Assembly: GCA_029940115.1 (NCBI GenBank)
Contig: JAOZRQ010000050.1
Span: 4,975-20,428 of the forward strand
From: Desulfobacterales bacterium
GTDB lineage: Bacteria; Desulfobacterota; Desulfobacteria; Desulfobacterales; 4be13
Length of the DNA stretch: 15,454 nucleotides
Direction of reading: 5' to 3'
Shown here: positions 1-7,294 of the stretch, one piece after another
Layout: every line of letters starts with the position of its first letter
Position numbering within the stretch: the first letter of the stretch is position 1
Made by a program: the position numbers and the translations under genes
Notes under the pieces: model-generated
The model's database searches: none
What the model was told of the DNA's origin: nothing
What the model saw: the letters and a program-made list of their open reading frames with translations, nothing else

Positions 1-283
1 AAAACCCGGTTTCGGCCAAGGGGGTGAAGGTCAAGGGAAAAGAAACCGGGTTTTGACGCTCAGGGTCATCCAGATAGAGGCCCATAGGCCGACATATTTG
101 TAGCACCCATGACCAACAAACGACAAACGTGGACAAAAATTGTTTGCCAAAAACCCGGTTTCGGCCAAGGGGGTGAAGGTCAAGGGAAAAGAAACCGGGT
201 TTTGGCGCTCAGGGTCAGGCCGTAGGGCCGACATATTTGTAGTAGCACCCACGACCAACAAACATCAAGCGATAAACGTGAAT
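1..283. repeat. 149-bp tandem repeat, two copies, each opening with a hairpin
   Basis: Two head-to-tail copies start at 1 and 150. Each opens with a perfect 13-bp inverted repeat, AAAACCCGGTTTC pairing with GAAACCGGGTTTT (1-13 with 42-54; 150-162 with 191-203). After it come a shared GCTCAGGGTCA stretch, a diverged middle (about 70-90 against 218-230) and a shared tail GGCCGACATATTTGTAG followed by an ACCAACAAAC stretch. The first copy may begin before the window. The copies are nearly identical in the hairpin part, so the duplication is recent or homogenised. No convincing protein is encoded here. Confidence 0.85.
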
Positions 284-301
284 TCCTACTTTCGCAGGAA
301 T
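282..301. repeat. Small hairpin (ATTCCT/AGGAAT)
   Basis: ATTCCT at 282-287 pairs with AGGAAT at 296-301 around an ACTTTCGC loop. It resembles the ATTCC-(N)-GCGAAAG-type dispersed palindromes common in bacterial intergenic DNA. It directly follows the tandem repeat. Confidence 0.55.
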
Positions 302-370
302 GACAGGTTTGGGATGAAAAAAAGTGCTTGCATTAGTTTTTGAATTCCTATAAAGGAGGATGAGGCAGCT

Positions 371-418
371 ATGGAATTTGTGCATGGAGGTATGTTTTCG
401 GGTATTAAGGAACCGTGA
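371..418 (+). other. 15-codon ORF with strong RBS; gene start cut off by a palindrome, or leader peptide
   Basis: AAAGGAGG at 352-359 is one of the best Shine-Dalgarno sequences in the window, and an ATG follows 11 bases later. The frame reads M-E-F-V-H-G-G-M-F-S-G-I-K-E-P and stops at TGA 416-418. The last codons and the stop lie inside the left arm of the inverted repeat that starts at 408. The likeliest readings are the 5' end of a gene truncated when the palindrome arrived, or a leader peptide ahead of a structured RNA upstream of the CBS gene. Nothing in the sequence decides between them. Confidence 0.3.
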
Positions 419-530
419 CCAAACAACTTCCCCATTTCCAGCTCCTGCCGGATTGCCAAATCCGGCAGACGTCTCGGATTTGCCAATCCGAGACGGGCGT
501 GGGCCGGGATGTTGTTTGGTCATGGTTCCT
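408..530. repeat. 123-bp inverted repeat with two internal hairpins
   Basis: The 20-bp arms 408-427 and 511-530 (AGGAACC, then GACCAAACAAC) are inverted with one mismatch. Inside are two complete hairpins side by side: 445-468 (CTGCCGGAT pairing with ATCCGGCAG) and 471-494 (GTCTCGGATT pairing with AATCCGAGAC, TGCC in the loop). RNA or single-stranded DNA would fold as a cloverleaf-like three-way structure. TAAG occurs at both edges (406-409 and 530-533), too short to call a target duplication. No coding potential. Confidence 0.75.
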
Positions 531-639
531 AAGTCTCGCAAGTTGAACAGGCTGACGAGGGTTTCATACCGGAAAATTTTGTCCGCTTATGTATATAGAT
601 GTTCAGGTTTTTATTTATAGAAAGAGAAGGGAGTCTGAT

Positions 640-1194
640 TTGAAAAATTACACGGTAAAAGATTTGATGGTCAAACTTTCGGAGTACGCCACGGTTTCTG
701 AAGACGCCAGCTTGTTTGATGCGGTCGCGAGCTTGGAAAAGGCCCAAGAGGATTTTGACAAGAACCAGTATCCGCACAGGGCCGTGCTGGTGTATGACAA
801 GAACAAGAAAATCGTGGGCAAGCTGGGCATGATGGATGTCCTGATCGCCTTGGAACCTAAATATAAGCAGATCGGAGACCCAGCGGTGCTCTCCCGGGCT
901 GGTTTCAGCCCGCAATTTCTGATGAATTTGCAGACAGAGTATTCTCTGTGGGACAAACCCCTTGAGGACATCTGTCGGAAAGCGAATGAGATGAAGGTGA
1001 GGGATTTCATGCACGCCCCCACTGAAGGGGAGTATGTGAAAGAGGAGGCCACCTTGGACGAGGCCATCCATCAGATCGTGGCGGGGCACCATCAGTCATT
1101 GATCGTAACCAGTCGGGACGATATTGTGGGAATACTGAGGCTGGTGGATGTGTTTCATAAAATCTGGGAGGCGATCAAAGAGTGCCAAATCTGA
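640..1194 (+). CDS. CBS-domain-pair protein
   Basis: The protein is about 184 residues and consists of two CBS domains, roughly residues 5-68 and 114-176. They are separated by a linker of about 45 residues. Each domain contains the usual ending: KIVGKLGMMDVLIAL in the first and DDIVGILRLVDVF in the second. CBS pairs bind adenosyl nucleotides and act as energy or ionic sensors; with no catalytic domain attached, this is presumably a soluble regulator. I chose the TTG at 640 because GAGAAGGGAG (624-633) sits just before it and the product then begins KNYTVKDLM, a natural CBS start. An in-frame ATG at 589 would add 17 unlikely residues. The SLC13-type permease follows 327 bases downstream on the same strand, so a functional link is possible but not shown. 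Confidence 0.85.
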   Translation: MKNYTVKDLMVKLSEYATVSEDASLFDAVASLEKAQEDFDKNQYPHRAVLVYDKNKKIVGKLGMMDVLIALEPKYKQIGDPAVLSRAGFSPQFLMNLQTEYSLWDKPLEDICRKANEMKVRDFMHAPTEGEYVKEEATLDEAIHQIVAGHHQSLIVTSRDDIVGILRLVDVFHKIWEAIKECQI

Positions 1195-1225
1195 TGACCG
1201 TGGACAGGACAACCTTTCCTATGTT

Positions 1226-1245
1226 GCCGGATGGCCAAATCCGGC
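1226..1245. repeat. Small hairpin of the CCGGAT/ATCCGG family
   Basis: GCCGGAT (1226-1232) pairs with ATCCGGC (1239-1245) around GGCCAA. It is related in sequence to the hairpins at 445-494, 14166-14189 and 15359-15378. It sits 32 bases after the CBS gene and has no T-run, so it looks like a dispersed palindrome rather than a terminator. Confidence 0.5.
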
Positions 1246-1326
1246 GGGCCTTGAAAGTCATCTCAGGAGATTCGCCCTTCTGGATCCGACTAAAGCAGTT
1301 TCAGGATTGGTATGATTGCATTAACT

Positions 1327-1355
1327 ATTCCTGCTTTTTGGGAATCTGTTTTTTT
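1327..1355 (+). terminator. Possible weak intrinsic terminator after the CBS gene
   Basis: ATTCC (1327-1331) pairs with GGAAT (1341-1345) and is followed after three bases by seven T residues (1349-1355). The position suits termination of CBS transcription before the permease gene. The stem is only five pairs, so confidence is low. Confidence 0.3.
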
Positions 1356-1521
1356 CATAATAACTATGCTTTTGCACTTTTTTTGGGGTTTGCCCATTGA
1401 ATGCATGGCGACTGATATTATTGAATCTGGCCCATATGGGAACCGGATTTGAAATTTCAGTCTGATCAAAATCAGGTTGCAAAAGTATGAAAGAAATTTT
1501 CATGGCAAAGGAGATGTGATT

Positions 1522-3129
1522 ATGAGTCATGACATTGAGCATGATGTGGGTGGCATCCTTGCCAACAAGATGCTGTGGATCTGTGTTGGTGTGGCCATTC
1601 TCCTCTTGGTTGGCTTCATCCTGCCCACCCCCCAGAGTGTGATCGTCACAGTGGACAAATACGGGTTCGCAGAAAAGATGATCAAATGGGAAATCGCGCA
1701 TGACGTGACTGACGCGGCCAACAAGACCATGATCGTTTTGGGAATCATCCCCATGGCGGTCATATTTTTCGCGACAGAGGCGATACCGATCGGGTTGACC
1801 GGTATCCTGATGCCGATGTTGGCATATTTTTTTCACCTGCTTCCCCGGAAAATGGTCGGGAAGACCTTTGCAGGCGATGCGCCCATGTTCCTGCTGGGTG
1901 TGCTGGCCATGGGGGTGGCGGTGGTGGATGTGGGGTTGCACAAACGGCTGGCCAGTTGGCTGCTCGGCTGGACCAAGGGCTTCTTTGTTCCCATTTTCGT
2001 GTTGTGCATCAGCATGTCTGTGATCGGGTCGTTCATTTCGGCCCATGCCATGTGTGCATTCATGACGCCGGTCATGGCGGCGGTTTATTTTGGTGCGGTG
2101 AGGGCAAACAGTCCCCCCGGACAACCTCTGGTACATGATCCGGCCTTGGCGAAGTTCCTGCTATTCACCCTCTGTTTCGCCCTGAACGTCGGCGGTATCG
2201 GTTCCCCTGCGGCCGGCGGTCGTAACGTGATCATGATGGGCTTCTGGAGTGAGTACAATGTGCCCATGGATTTTTTCACATGGATGAAATACGGATTTCC
2301 CATGGTGCCGGTGCTCGGACTCCTTGTAGCCGTTTACATGCTGGGCCTGTTCGGAAGAAATATCAAGACCCGGGACCTCACCCCCGGACTCGCAGCGATC
2401 AAGGAGGAAACCCGGCGGATGGGCAAGATGAGCTATGCGGAGTATGTGACATTCGGCATGCTTCTGCTGGTTCTGGCACTCTGGATCGTCGGCGGCGAGG
2501 AACTCGGACTCGGCGGTCCCTCGCTTTTGGCCCTTCTGATTCCGGTGGTGTTCAAGACAACAGACTGGAAAAAAATCCTGAACGGGATCTCTTGGGACGC
2601 GTGGTTCATGTACTGCGGCGCGTTGACATTGGGCGCGCTTCTCAAGGAGAGCGGCGCGGCCCTGTGGCTGGCCCAGACCTGTCTGGATGTTCTCGGACGC
2701 GTGGGCATGGACAAAGGCTTTGGCCTCTGGGTCGGGCTTTCCGGCCTCTCCGGTCTGATGACCAACTTCATGTCTGATGCGGGAACCACCGCCCTGCTGG
2801 GACCGATTGTCATCCCCATGGGGATTATGACTGGTGTGGCTGGCGAACCGTGGGCCATTGGCTTGGCAGTCGCGTTTGCCACGTCGTTTGCCCATTTCCT
2901 GATCGTGGGCACCCCGAACAACGCGATTGTCTATGGCTTAGGTGTCTATCCGGATACAGGGGAGAAGATGATTCATCCCATGGATTTCATCAAATACGGC
3001 TTTGTCCTCTGGATTCTCTGCCTGCTTGTGGTCTGGCTCCTCGGATTCCTGGTCGTTTACAATGTCGTGGGATTCCCTGATGGGATTCTTGAAACCGCCA
3101 AGACAATGATGCAGACCGGCGTCAAATAG
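1522..3129 (+). CDS. SLC13/DASS-type anion permease
   Basis: An integral membrane protein of 535 residues with about a dozen hydrophobic segments. The TEAIPIGLTGILMPM stretch matches the TEAIP-type signature of divalent anion:sodium symporters. VGGIGSPAAGGRN (residues 223-235) and IVGTPNNAIV (461-470) occupy the places of the two substrate- and sodium-binding hairpin motifs of the family. They read SPAA and TPNN rather than the SNT of VcINDY. Family substrates include sulfate, dicarboxylates, tartrate and related anions; the sequence does not identify which. In a sulfate reducer an anion or carboxylate importer is plausible. The start at 1522 is supported by AAAGGAG at 1507-1513; an ATG at 1477 in the same frame lacks such a site. 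It converges with the AI-2E family gene downstream. Confidence 0.85.
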   Translation: MSHDIEHDVGGILANKMLWICVGVAILLLVGFILPTPQSVIVTVDKYGFAEKMIKWEIAHDVTDAANKTMIVLGIIPMAVIFFATEAIPIGLTGILMPMLAYFFHLLPRKMVGKTFAGDAPMFLLGVLAMGVAVVDVGLHKRLASWLLGWTKGFFVPIFVLCISMSVIGSFISAHAMCAFMTPVMAAVYFGAVRANSPPGQPLVHDPALAKFLLFTLCFALNVGGIGSPAAGGRNVIMMGFWSEYNVPMDFFTWMKYGFPMVPVLGLLVAVYMLGLFGRNIKTRDLTPGLAAIKEETRRMGKMSYAEYVTFGMLLLVLALWIVGGEELGLGGPSLLALLIPVVFKTTDWKKILNGISWDAWFMYCGALTLGALLKESGAALWLAQTCLDVLGRVGMDKGFGLWVGLSGLSGLMTNFMSDAGTTALLGPIVIPMGIMTGVAGEPWAIGLAVAFATSFAHFLIVGTPNNAIVYGLGVYPDTGEKMIHPMDFIKYGFVLWILCLLVVWLLGFLVVYNVVGFPDGILETAKTMMQTGVK

Positions 3130-3144
3130 TCCCACCTCGCTCTC

Positions 3145-3173
3145 GCCGGATTGACACCCTTTGTCAATCCGGC
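3145..3173. repeat. Perfect 12-bp hairpin after the permease gene
   Basis: GCCGGATTGACA (3145-3156) pairs perfectly with TGTCAATCCGGC (3162-3173) around CCCTT. It lies 15 bases after the permease stop codon. No T-run follows on either strand, so it is either a Rho-independent-like barrier or simply another member of the GGATT/AATCC palindrome family. Confidence 0.65.
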
Positions 3174-3196
3174 TGGAGTGCCACGCATTTCAAATG

Positions 3197-3256
3197 AAGT
3201 TTGTAGTTCCGCCTTTAGGCGGTTGCCACACCGCCGAGAGGCGGAACTACAAACTT
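3197..3256. repeat. Long perfect inverted repeat between convergent genes
   Basis: An 18-bp perfect arm (3197-3214) carrying GTTTGTAGTTCCGCCT pairs with 3239-3256. A second inner stem AGGCGGT/ACCGCC extends the structure almost to the loop. It lies three bases past the stop of the minus-strand AI-2E family gene and may protect or end both transcripts. Its sequence resembles dispersed palindromic repeats rather than a unique terminator. Confidence 0.7.
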
Positions 3257-3259
3257 TGG

Positions 3260-4465
3260 CTATCCCGAATCTGAGCCTCCATTCAACGCCGCATCCCGCC
3301 GCTTGATGGGGAGCCAGTAAAATTCGAATGTCAGCACCCGAATCATGCTGGCCAGGGGCACGGCGATGATCATTCCGCCGATTCCGAACTGGGACCCGAA
3401 AATCAGCGCGAACATCACCACCAGCGGATGCAACCCCGCGCCCCGGCCCACGATTCTGGGCTGGAGCACAAAGCCCTCGACCGCCTGAATCAGTCCGAAG
3501 AGAAGGAGCACGGCAGTGAGGGTGATGAGTTTGATGGTCCATGGCTTTTCCGGAGTCAAAAGCACGATCAGGATCGCCGGCATCACCCCGATCAAAGGCC
3601 CCAAGTAAGGGATGAATCCGCCGATGGCCGCTACAGTGCCGATCAGGAGACAATAGTTGAGCAGGGCAGGAAAGCCGATGAACCCCAGGCAAAAGAGTCC
3701 CACCGCAAAGAGGCTCCCCACGATGGCCGACACCGTCAGTTGCCCGCGCAGGAAGCCTCCCATGGCATTGTCAATCTTGCCCAGGATGTCAATAGTGCGC
3801 TCCCGATGTTTCGGGGGAATCATTTTGCGGATCAGGGGCATGATCTTTTCCCAGTCAATGATCAGATAGAAACTGATGATCCCAACGAAGATCAGCAATG
3901 AGAAAAAGCTGATCAGCGATCCCACGCTGACAAAGAAGCCCTTTGTGGCCTTGGCCACCGCCCCGAGGCCGCCAGAGGCCATCTTCTTCAAACCCGGCAG
4001 GATCGCGGCCGCGATCTTCTCATAATCAATTTCAAGTTCCCCGATTTTCTTTTCAATGAGTTTGATCAGTTCTCTGTCGAGTTGCAGGTATTCATTGTCG
4101 GAGAGTTTGAGCAACAGCTTGGGTAGCACCTCCTTCAGGGTGTTGAACAGACTGATGAACTCGGAGAGAATCTTCGGGATCAGGAACGCAAGCAACAAAA
4201 ATACGACCAGCGAGATGATCATATAGAGTACGAGCGTTCCCATGATCCGGCCCATCCTCAGATGACGCTGCAACGCCACGACTACAGGAGCCAAGATATA
4301 CGCCATCAGCAGGGCCGCAATGAACGGCGTGAGCACATCCAGAAGAAGGGCCATTGAAGGTTTGAGCAGATTCATGGTGTAAAATCCAAACGCGATCATG
4401 CCCATCATCCCGATGGCATAGACTATTCGCCGCAACAACGGATCAGAAATTCTGAAGTCAGTCAT
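3260..4465 (-). CDS. AI-2E family transporter (PerM/YdgG-like permease)
   Basis: A 401-residue membrane protein of the AI-2E/UPF0118 family. Hydrophobic segments cluster near the N terminus (from LLRRIVYAIGMMGM) and through the C-terminal half. The family hallmark GGFIPYLGPLIGVMP is present, with F284-P290 at its core. A soluble, amphipathic insert rich in Lys and Glu lies between, as is typical. Named members export AI-2 or exchange sodium for protons, but most are uncharacterised, so no substrate is claimed. I use the ATG at 4465 because AAGGGAA (4472-4478 on this strand) precedes it by 6 bases and the product starts MTDFRISDPLL. An upstream ATG at 4507 would add 14 residues and overlap the promoter-proximal region. 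Monocistronic, converging on the SLC13 permease. Confidence 0.85.
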   Translation of the reverse strand: MTDFRISDPLLRRIVYAIGMMGMIAFGFYTMNLLKPSMALLLDVLTPFIAALLMAYILAPVVVALQRHLRMGRIMGTLVLYMIISLVVFLLLAFLIPKILSEFISLFNTLKEVLPKLLLKLSDNEYLQLDRELIKLIEKKIGELEIDYEKIAAAILPGLKKMASGGLGAVAKATKGFFVSVGSLISFFSLLIFVGIISFYLIIDWEKIMPLIRKMIPPKHRERTIDILGKIDNAMGGFLRGQLTVSAIVGSLFAVGLFCLGFIGFPALLNYCLLIGTVAAIGGFIPYLGPLIGVMPAILIVLLTPEKPWTIKLITLTAVLLLFGLIQAVEGFVLQPRIVGRGAGLHPLVVMFALIFGSQFGIGGMIIAVPLASMIRVLTFEFYWLPIKRRDAALNGGSDSG

Positions 4466-4516
4466 GGTTTGTTCCCTTGTTTCTGGGTTCTTGACAGAAC
4501 TTTTCAATGAGAATCG

Positions 4517-4545
4517 TTTTTATCATAATTTTGGGTTTGTGTCAA
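4517..4545 (-). promoter_or_regulatory. Sigma70-like promoter of the AI-2E family gene
   Basis: On the minus strand TTGACA (4545-4540) is a perfect -35. After a 17-base spacer comes TAAAAA (4522-4517), a 4/6 match to TATAAT. The gene starts about 50 bases further on. Five of the six -35 bases belong to the 9-bp direct repeat flanking the element at 4550-4810, so the element sits immediately upstream of this promoter. Confidence 0.55.
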
Positions 4546-4549
4546 CAGT

Positions 4550-4810
4550 CTGTGTACAGGACCAGTGTTGAAGCATGACTTTTTGCCAGAGAGCCCATGC
4601 ATGCGGCAAAGATGGCAACAGGCAGCGCGACAAAAAAAATCATGACTCTCCCGGAACACCCGAATTTCGGGCAATGATCGATTCATGCTTCAGCACTGGT
4701 ACAGGACAAAAAAAATGCCTGAGCCAAGAAACCCGGCTTCTTCTTGCGGTCGTCAGTCTGGAAAAAAGCCGGGTTTCCCGCCTGTTTCCAACTTTTTGTC
4801 CTGTACACAG
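4550..4810. mobile_element. Non-autonomous inverted-repeat element with 9-bp target duplication
   Basis: CTGTGTACAGGAC (4550-4562) and its exact reverse complement (4798-4810) form perfect 13-bp ends. GTCAACAGT lies directly outside both ends (4541-4549 and 4811-4819), a perfect 9-bp direct repeat expected of a target-site duplication. No transposase is encoded. The interior has a 12-bp hairpin, GAAACCCGGCTT with AAGCCGGGTTTC (4728-4739 and 4766-4777). A second small element is inserted at 4562-4699; without it the two ends match over 18 bp, to CTGTGTACAGGACAAAAA. The original element would have been about 116 bp. I do not recognise the transposase family that drives it. Confidence 0.8.
4562..4699. 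mobile_element. Second miniature element nested in the first
   Basis: The ends CCAGTGTTGAAGCATGA (4562-4578) and the inverse of CCAGTGCTGAAGCATGA (4683-4699) are 17-bp inverted repeats with one mismatch. TACAGGA occurs immediately outside both (4555-4561 and 4700-4706); the next base C is also shared, so the duplication is 7 or 8 bp. Removing insert plus one duplicate restores a continuous outer-element end with its A-run. No open frame of note lies inside. Confidence 0.7.
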
Positions 4811-4825
4811 GTCAACAGTAACAAA

Positions 4826-5056
4826 AGACCTGCGAGGTTTCCAAGGTTCAAAGCTGATTCTAACGGTTTTTGTGGTTGTGTGTGATTTCAGACAGTTGCG
4901 ATCCTGAAAGTCGGCCTGAGGGACAAACCGCGGATGGACGCGGATGAGCCCGCACCCTGCCCGGAACGCAGGCCGTCCGCGTCCATCTGCGGATCACAAT
5001 TCCCAGCCCGTGTCGGAAACAAAGACCTGCGAGGTTTCCAAAAACCTCGCAGGTCT
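4826..5056. repeat. Cluster of dispersed palindromes upstream of the three-gene operon
   Basis: Three pieces fill this gap. First, a half-copy, AGACCTGCGAGGTTTCCAA, lies at 4826-4844. Second, inverted arms CCGCGGATGGACGCGGA (4928-4944) and 4976-4992 match with one mismatch. Third, a perfect 15-bp hairpin pairs AGACCTGCGAGGTTT (5023-5037) with 5042-5056 over a four-base loop. After it GTCGCAGGTCTGAC repeats part of the motif. Both unit types resemble widespread dispersed bacterial palindromes. No gene or clear promoter for the downstream operon is visible here. Confidence 0.65.
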
Positions 5057-5094
5057 GACATGGTCGCAGGTCTGACAAAAGGAAACATCTGCCC

Positions 5095-6798
5095 ATGAAA
5101 TTGAGAACCTGTGTTGCCCTGTCCGGGGAATTCGTATTCGGCATCCACACCCCCTCTTTCCGGGTCCGAAATCTTCGTGAGAGGGATTACGTCACCTCAT
5201 TAGGGACCTTCGGCGACGGCCAGCCCCGGGAAAATCAAGAGAACTTTCCAGATGGCGACGTGGAAGAGCCCCGGGCCGACCCGATATTTGAAGTGCCGAA
5301 TCCCTTCCCGTTCCGGGGAGCCACATACATCATCAAGCGTTCTGCTGACAGAAAAGCCGAGGATCCCGCCTCAATTTCCCTGCCGGCACCGGTCGCTCTC
5401 TCTTTCTCCGATACCGTGCGAAAGTGGCTTCAGACCGATGATCTTCCGGAGGAGAGACTCGACGCGCTTTTTCAGGGTCTGCCGGAACCCCTGCAATTGG
5501 CCCTGGCAACCAATTCCACAGATCCGGAGGATCTGACCCGCATGGCCGAGTGGTGCTGTTCGTTTCTCCGTGATTCGGAAAACGGCCGGCCCGTGGGGCT
5601 GATTTACAAAGAAGATCAGGGCCGGGTGAGACCAGAGATCAAAAACCACGCTTTATTTGAAGTGCTGGCGAACAATCCCCATTTGCCGGATGACTACAAA
5701 CAGGTGATGGTTCTGATGCCCGGGGCCCAAGGCAATAGTGAGATTATGGGCGAGTGGTCGGACCAAACCGGGGAGAGCCATGTGTTTGAGTATCTCCGCC
5801 GCAACAGCTACATCGCTTGGGGGCATTATGCGGCGAACATGGCCCATGATGCCATCCGCTATCGGACCAGAGACCTGACCCCCTCGGACATGTCAGGGAT
5901 GCGGCATCTCTATTACCAGAGGACTTATGTGAGGCTCGCGGATGAGTTGGGCATCGCAGTTCCGGCCCATAGGCGGCGTTTGGATCCCCCGGAACTGGAA
6001 GCCCTGAGACGGACCATCTGTGAAATCCTCTTGTCTGAGGAGAGGCAAAGCGAATTGTCATTCAGTTGCACCTTGTGGGGATGGAATTTCGGGTTTGACC
6101 ACGCGTCCAGCGGCTACCGGCTCCACGGCTCTCACCAGCAGGTTCATCAGCAGTTCGCACTTATTCCGCGTGAAGTTTCCCCAGGGATGCCAGATATGTC
6201 TCAAGGAATTCCCCCATATGCCTGCGGCGATCTGGTAGGGGAGTTTGTCCGGAACTACAAGGAGGAGGCTGGGGTAGGCTTTTTCGACGCTTATATCAAG
6301 GCCATCCGGGGAAATCGTCGGATGGACGGAGACGAGAAGCGGGAGAGGAGTCTGGTGATCCATGAGGCGGATGGGGTGATGGTTTTCGTCCCCAAGGCCC
6401 AGACCTCGCAATGGGAGATCCAAGTGATGCCGGTGGGGCCGGTGGGCAACATTCTGGAGGCTGACACCCGGATCCGGCACGCGTTGGATCGGGCCATGCG
6501 GATAGCGATAAATGTACTGGGTCAGCTGGGCGCGAGGATGGTCACCACCATTGAATACGCCAAACGCTTCGACTCCCCGGATATCGATCAGCGTCTGCTC
6601 TATTCGTTTCTGCCCAAGCTGCCTGAATCCCCGGGCGCGTTCACCGAAGCCCAGCTGCGATGGATCAACGGGCATTATCCAGAGGACTTTGCCATCGCTT
6701 GCAGGAATAAAGTTGCAAATTGCAAGCGATCTGAAAGCGAAGCGTCCATTCTGCGCTTCCAGATGAAACATGGGAAGAGACAAGAAATTTATGCTTAA
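5095..6798 (+). CDS. Uncharacterised 567-residue protein, possible HIT/GalT-like fold
   Basis: I do not recognise this protein with certainty. It is soluble, without signal peptide or membrane segment. Two stretches recall galactose-1-phosphate uridylyltransferase and Ap4A-phosphorylase-type members of the HIT superfamily. SGYRLHGSHQQVHQQFALIP (residues 339-358) has the spaced H347 and H351, like the H-x-H-x-Q active site. GVMVFVPKAQTSQWEIQVMP (427-446) is like the F-x-P-x-A...W/F-E-x-x-x-x-P strand of GalT halves. If so it would transfer or cleave nucleotidyl groups. The canonical HPHxQ triad is not exact, so this is a hypothesis. The N-terminal 200 residues show no motif I can name. AAAGGA at 5077-5082 is the best available RBS for this ATG, though rather distant. 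The nucleotidyltransferase gene overlaps its 3' end, implying one transcript. Confidence 0.7.
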   Translation: MKLRTCVALSGEFVFGIHTPSFRVRNLRERDYVTSLGTFGDGQPRENQENFPDGDVEEPRADPIFEVPNPFPFRGATYIIKRSADRKAEDPASISLPAPVALSFSDTVRKWLQTDDLPEERLDALFQGLPEPLQLALATNSTDPEDLTRMAEWCCSFLRDSENGRPVGLIYKEDQGRVRPEIKNHALFEVLANNPHLPDDYKQVMVLMPGAQGNSEIMGEWSDQTGESHVFEYLRRNSYIAWGHYAANMAHDAIRYRTRDLTPSDMSGMRHLYYQRTYVRLADELGIAVPAHRRRLDPPELEALRRTICEILLSEERQSELSFSCTLWGWNFGFDHASSGYRLHGSHQQVHQQFALIPREVSPGMPDMSQGIPPYACGDLVGEFVRNYKEEAGVGFFDAYIKAIRGNRRMDGDEKRERSLVIHEADGVMVFVPKAQTSQWEIQVMPVGPVGNILEADTRIRHALDRAMRIAINVLGQLGARMVTTIEYAKRFDSPDIDQRLLYSFLPKLPESPGAFTEAQLRWINGHYPEDFAIACRNKVANCKRSESEASILRFQMKHGKRQEIYA

Positions 6799-7294
6799 AG
6801 AACAAATCAGGACATGCCTGCATGAGATTGATGAGGAACTCCGTTTGACCGGAGTCAAAGGGGAGATTTGTCTGTACGGAGGGGCGGTGATGTGCCTTGT
6901 TTACGACGCGAGACCAAGCACCAAGGATGTTGATGCCGTGTTCAGACCTGCCGGAATGATAAGGAAGGCGGCAAGGAGAGTCGCCGAAAGACACGATTTG
7001 GATGAAGACTGGCTGAACAACGGGGTGAAGGGCTTTGTGGTCGGGCACCCTAGGAAGGTGTTGTTCGATTGGCCGAATCTGAAGGTTTACATTGCCGAAC
7101 CGGAATATCTCTTGGCCATGAAGTCCATGGCGGCCCGGGTGGATACGATGGACAAAAGGGACATTCTTTTTCTCATGGACAAAATGAACATCGGGACATC
7201 GAATGAACTCTTCAACATCATTGAGAAATACTATCCCCGGAAGCATATAAAACCAGCCACTCAGTTCTTCATTGAGGAACTGTTTGACAAATGA
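6791..7294 (+). CDS. DUF6036-like nucleotidyltransferase
   Basis: A 167-residue protein with the minimal nucleotidyltransferase signature: GG at residues 30-31, then ARPSTKDVDAVF with D46 and D48 as the metal-binding aspartates. This pattern (GGxxM...STxDVD) is typical of DUF6036/AbiEii-like proteins of the polymerase beta superfamily, which often form one half of toxin-antitoxin-like pairs by nucleotidylating RNA or a partner. Substrate cannot be read from the sequence. I prefer the ATG at 6791 (GGAAGAGA at 6773-6780 before it). An in-frame ATG at 6770 is possible and would add seven residues. The gene overlaps the preceding CDS by 8 bases, and its stop overlaps the next start in ATGA, a classic coupled arrangement. 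Confidence 0.75.
   Translation: MLKEQIRTCLHEIDEELRLTGVKGEICLYGGAVMCLVYDARPSTKDVDAVFRPAGMIRKAARRVAERHDLDEDWLNNGVKGFVVGHPRKVLFDWPNLKVYIAEPEYLLAMKSMAARVDTMDKRDILFLMDKMNIGTSNELFNIIEKYYPRKHIKPATQFFIEELFDK

Noticed and set aside
1..530. CRISPR-like array in the repeat-rich 5' region
   Set aside because: There are only two copies of a 149-bp unit, with no short repeats separated by unique spacers of constant size, and no cas genes.
2161..2895. 244-residue minus-strand frame inside the permease gene
   Set aside because: It is antisense to a clearly recognisable SLC13 permease and consists of the His/Gln/Gly-rich residues expected of a shadow frame.
3145..3256. Intrinsic terminators between the convergent permease genes
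   Set aside because: Both hairpins are strong but lack a T-run on either strand. They look like dispersed palindromes, so they are listed as repeats.
4852..4880. GCTGATTCTAACGGTTTTTG as a decayed end of the GAAC family
   Set aside because: It resembles CTGATTATAACGG, but no hexamer array, second end or flanking duplication is present, so the match may be chance.
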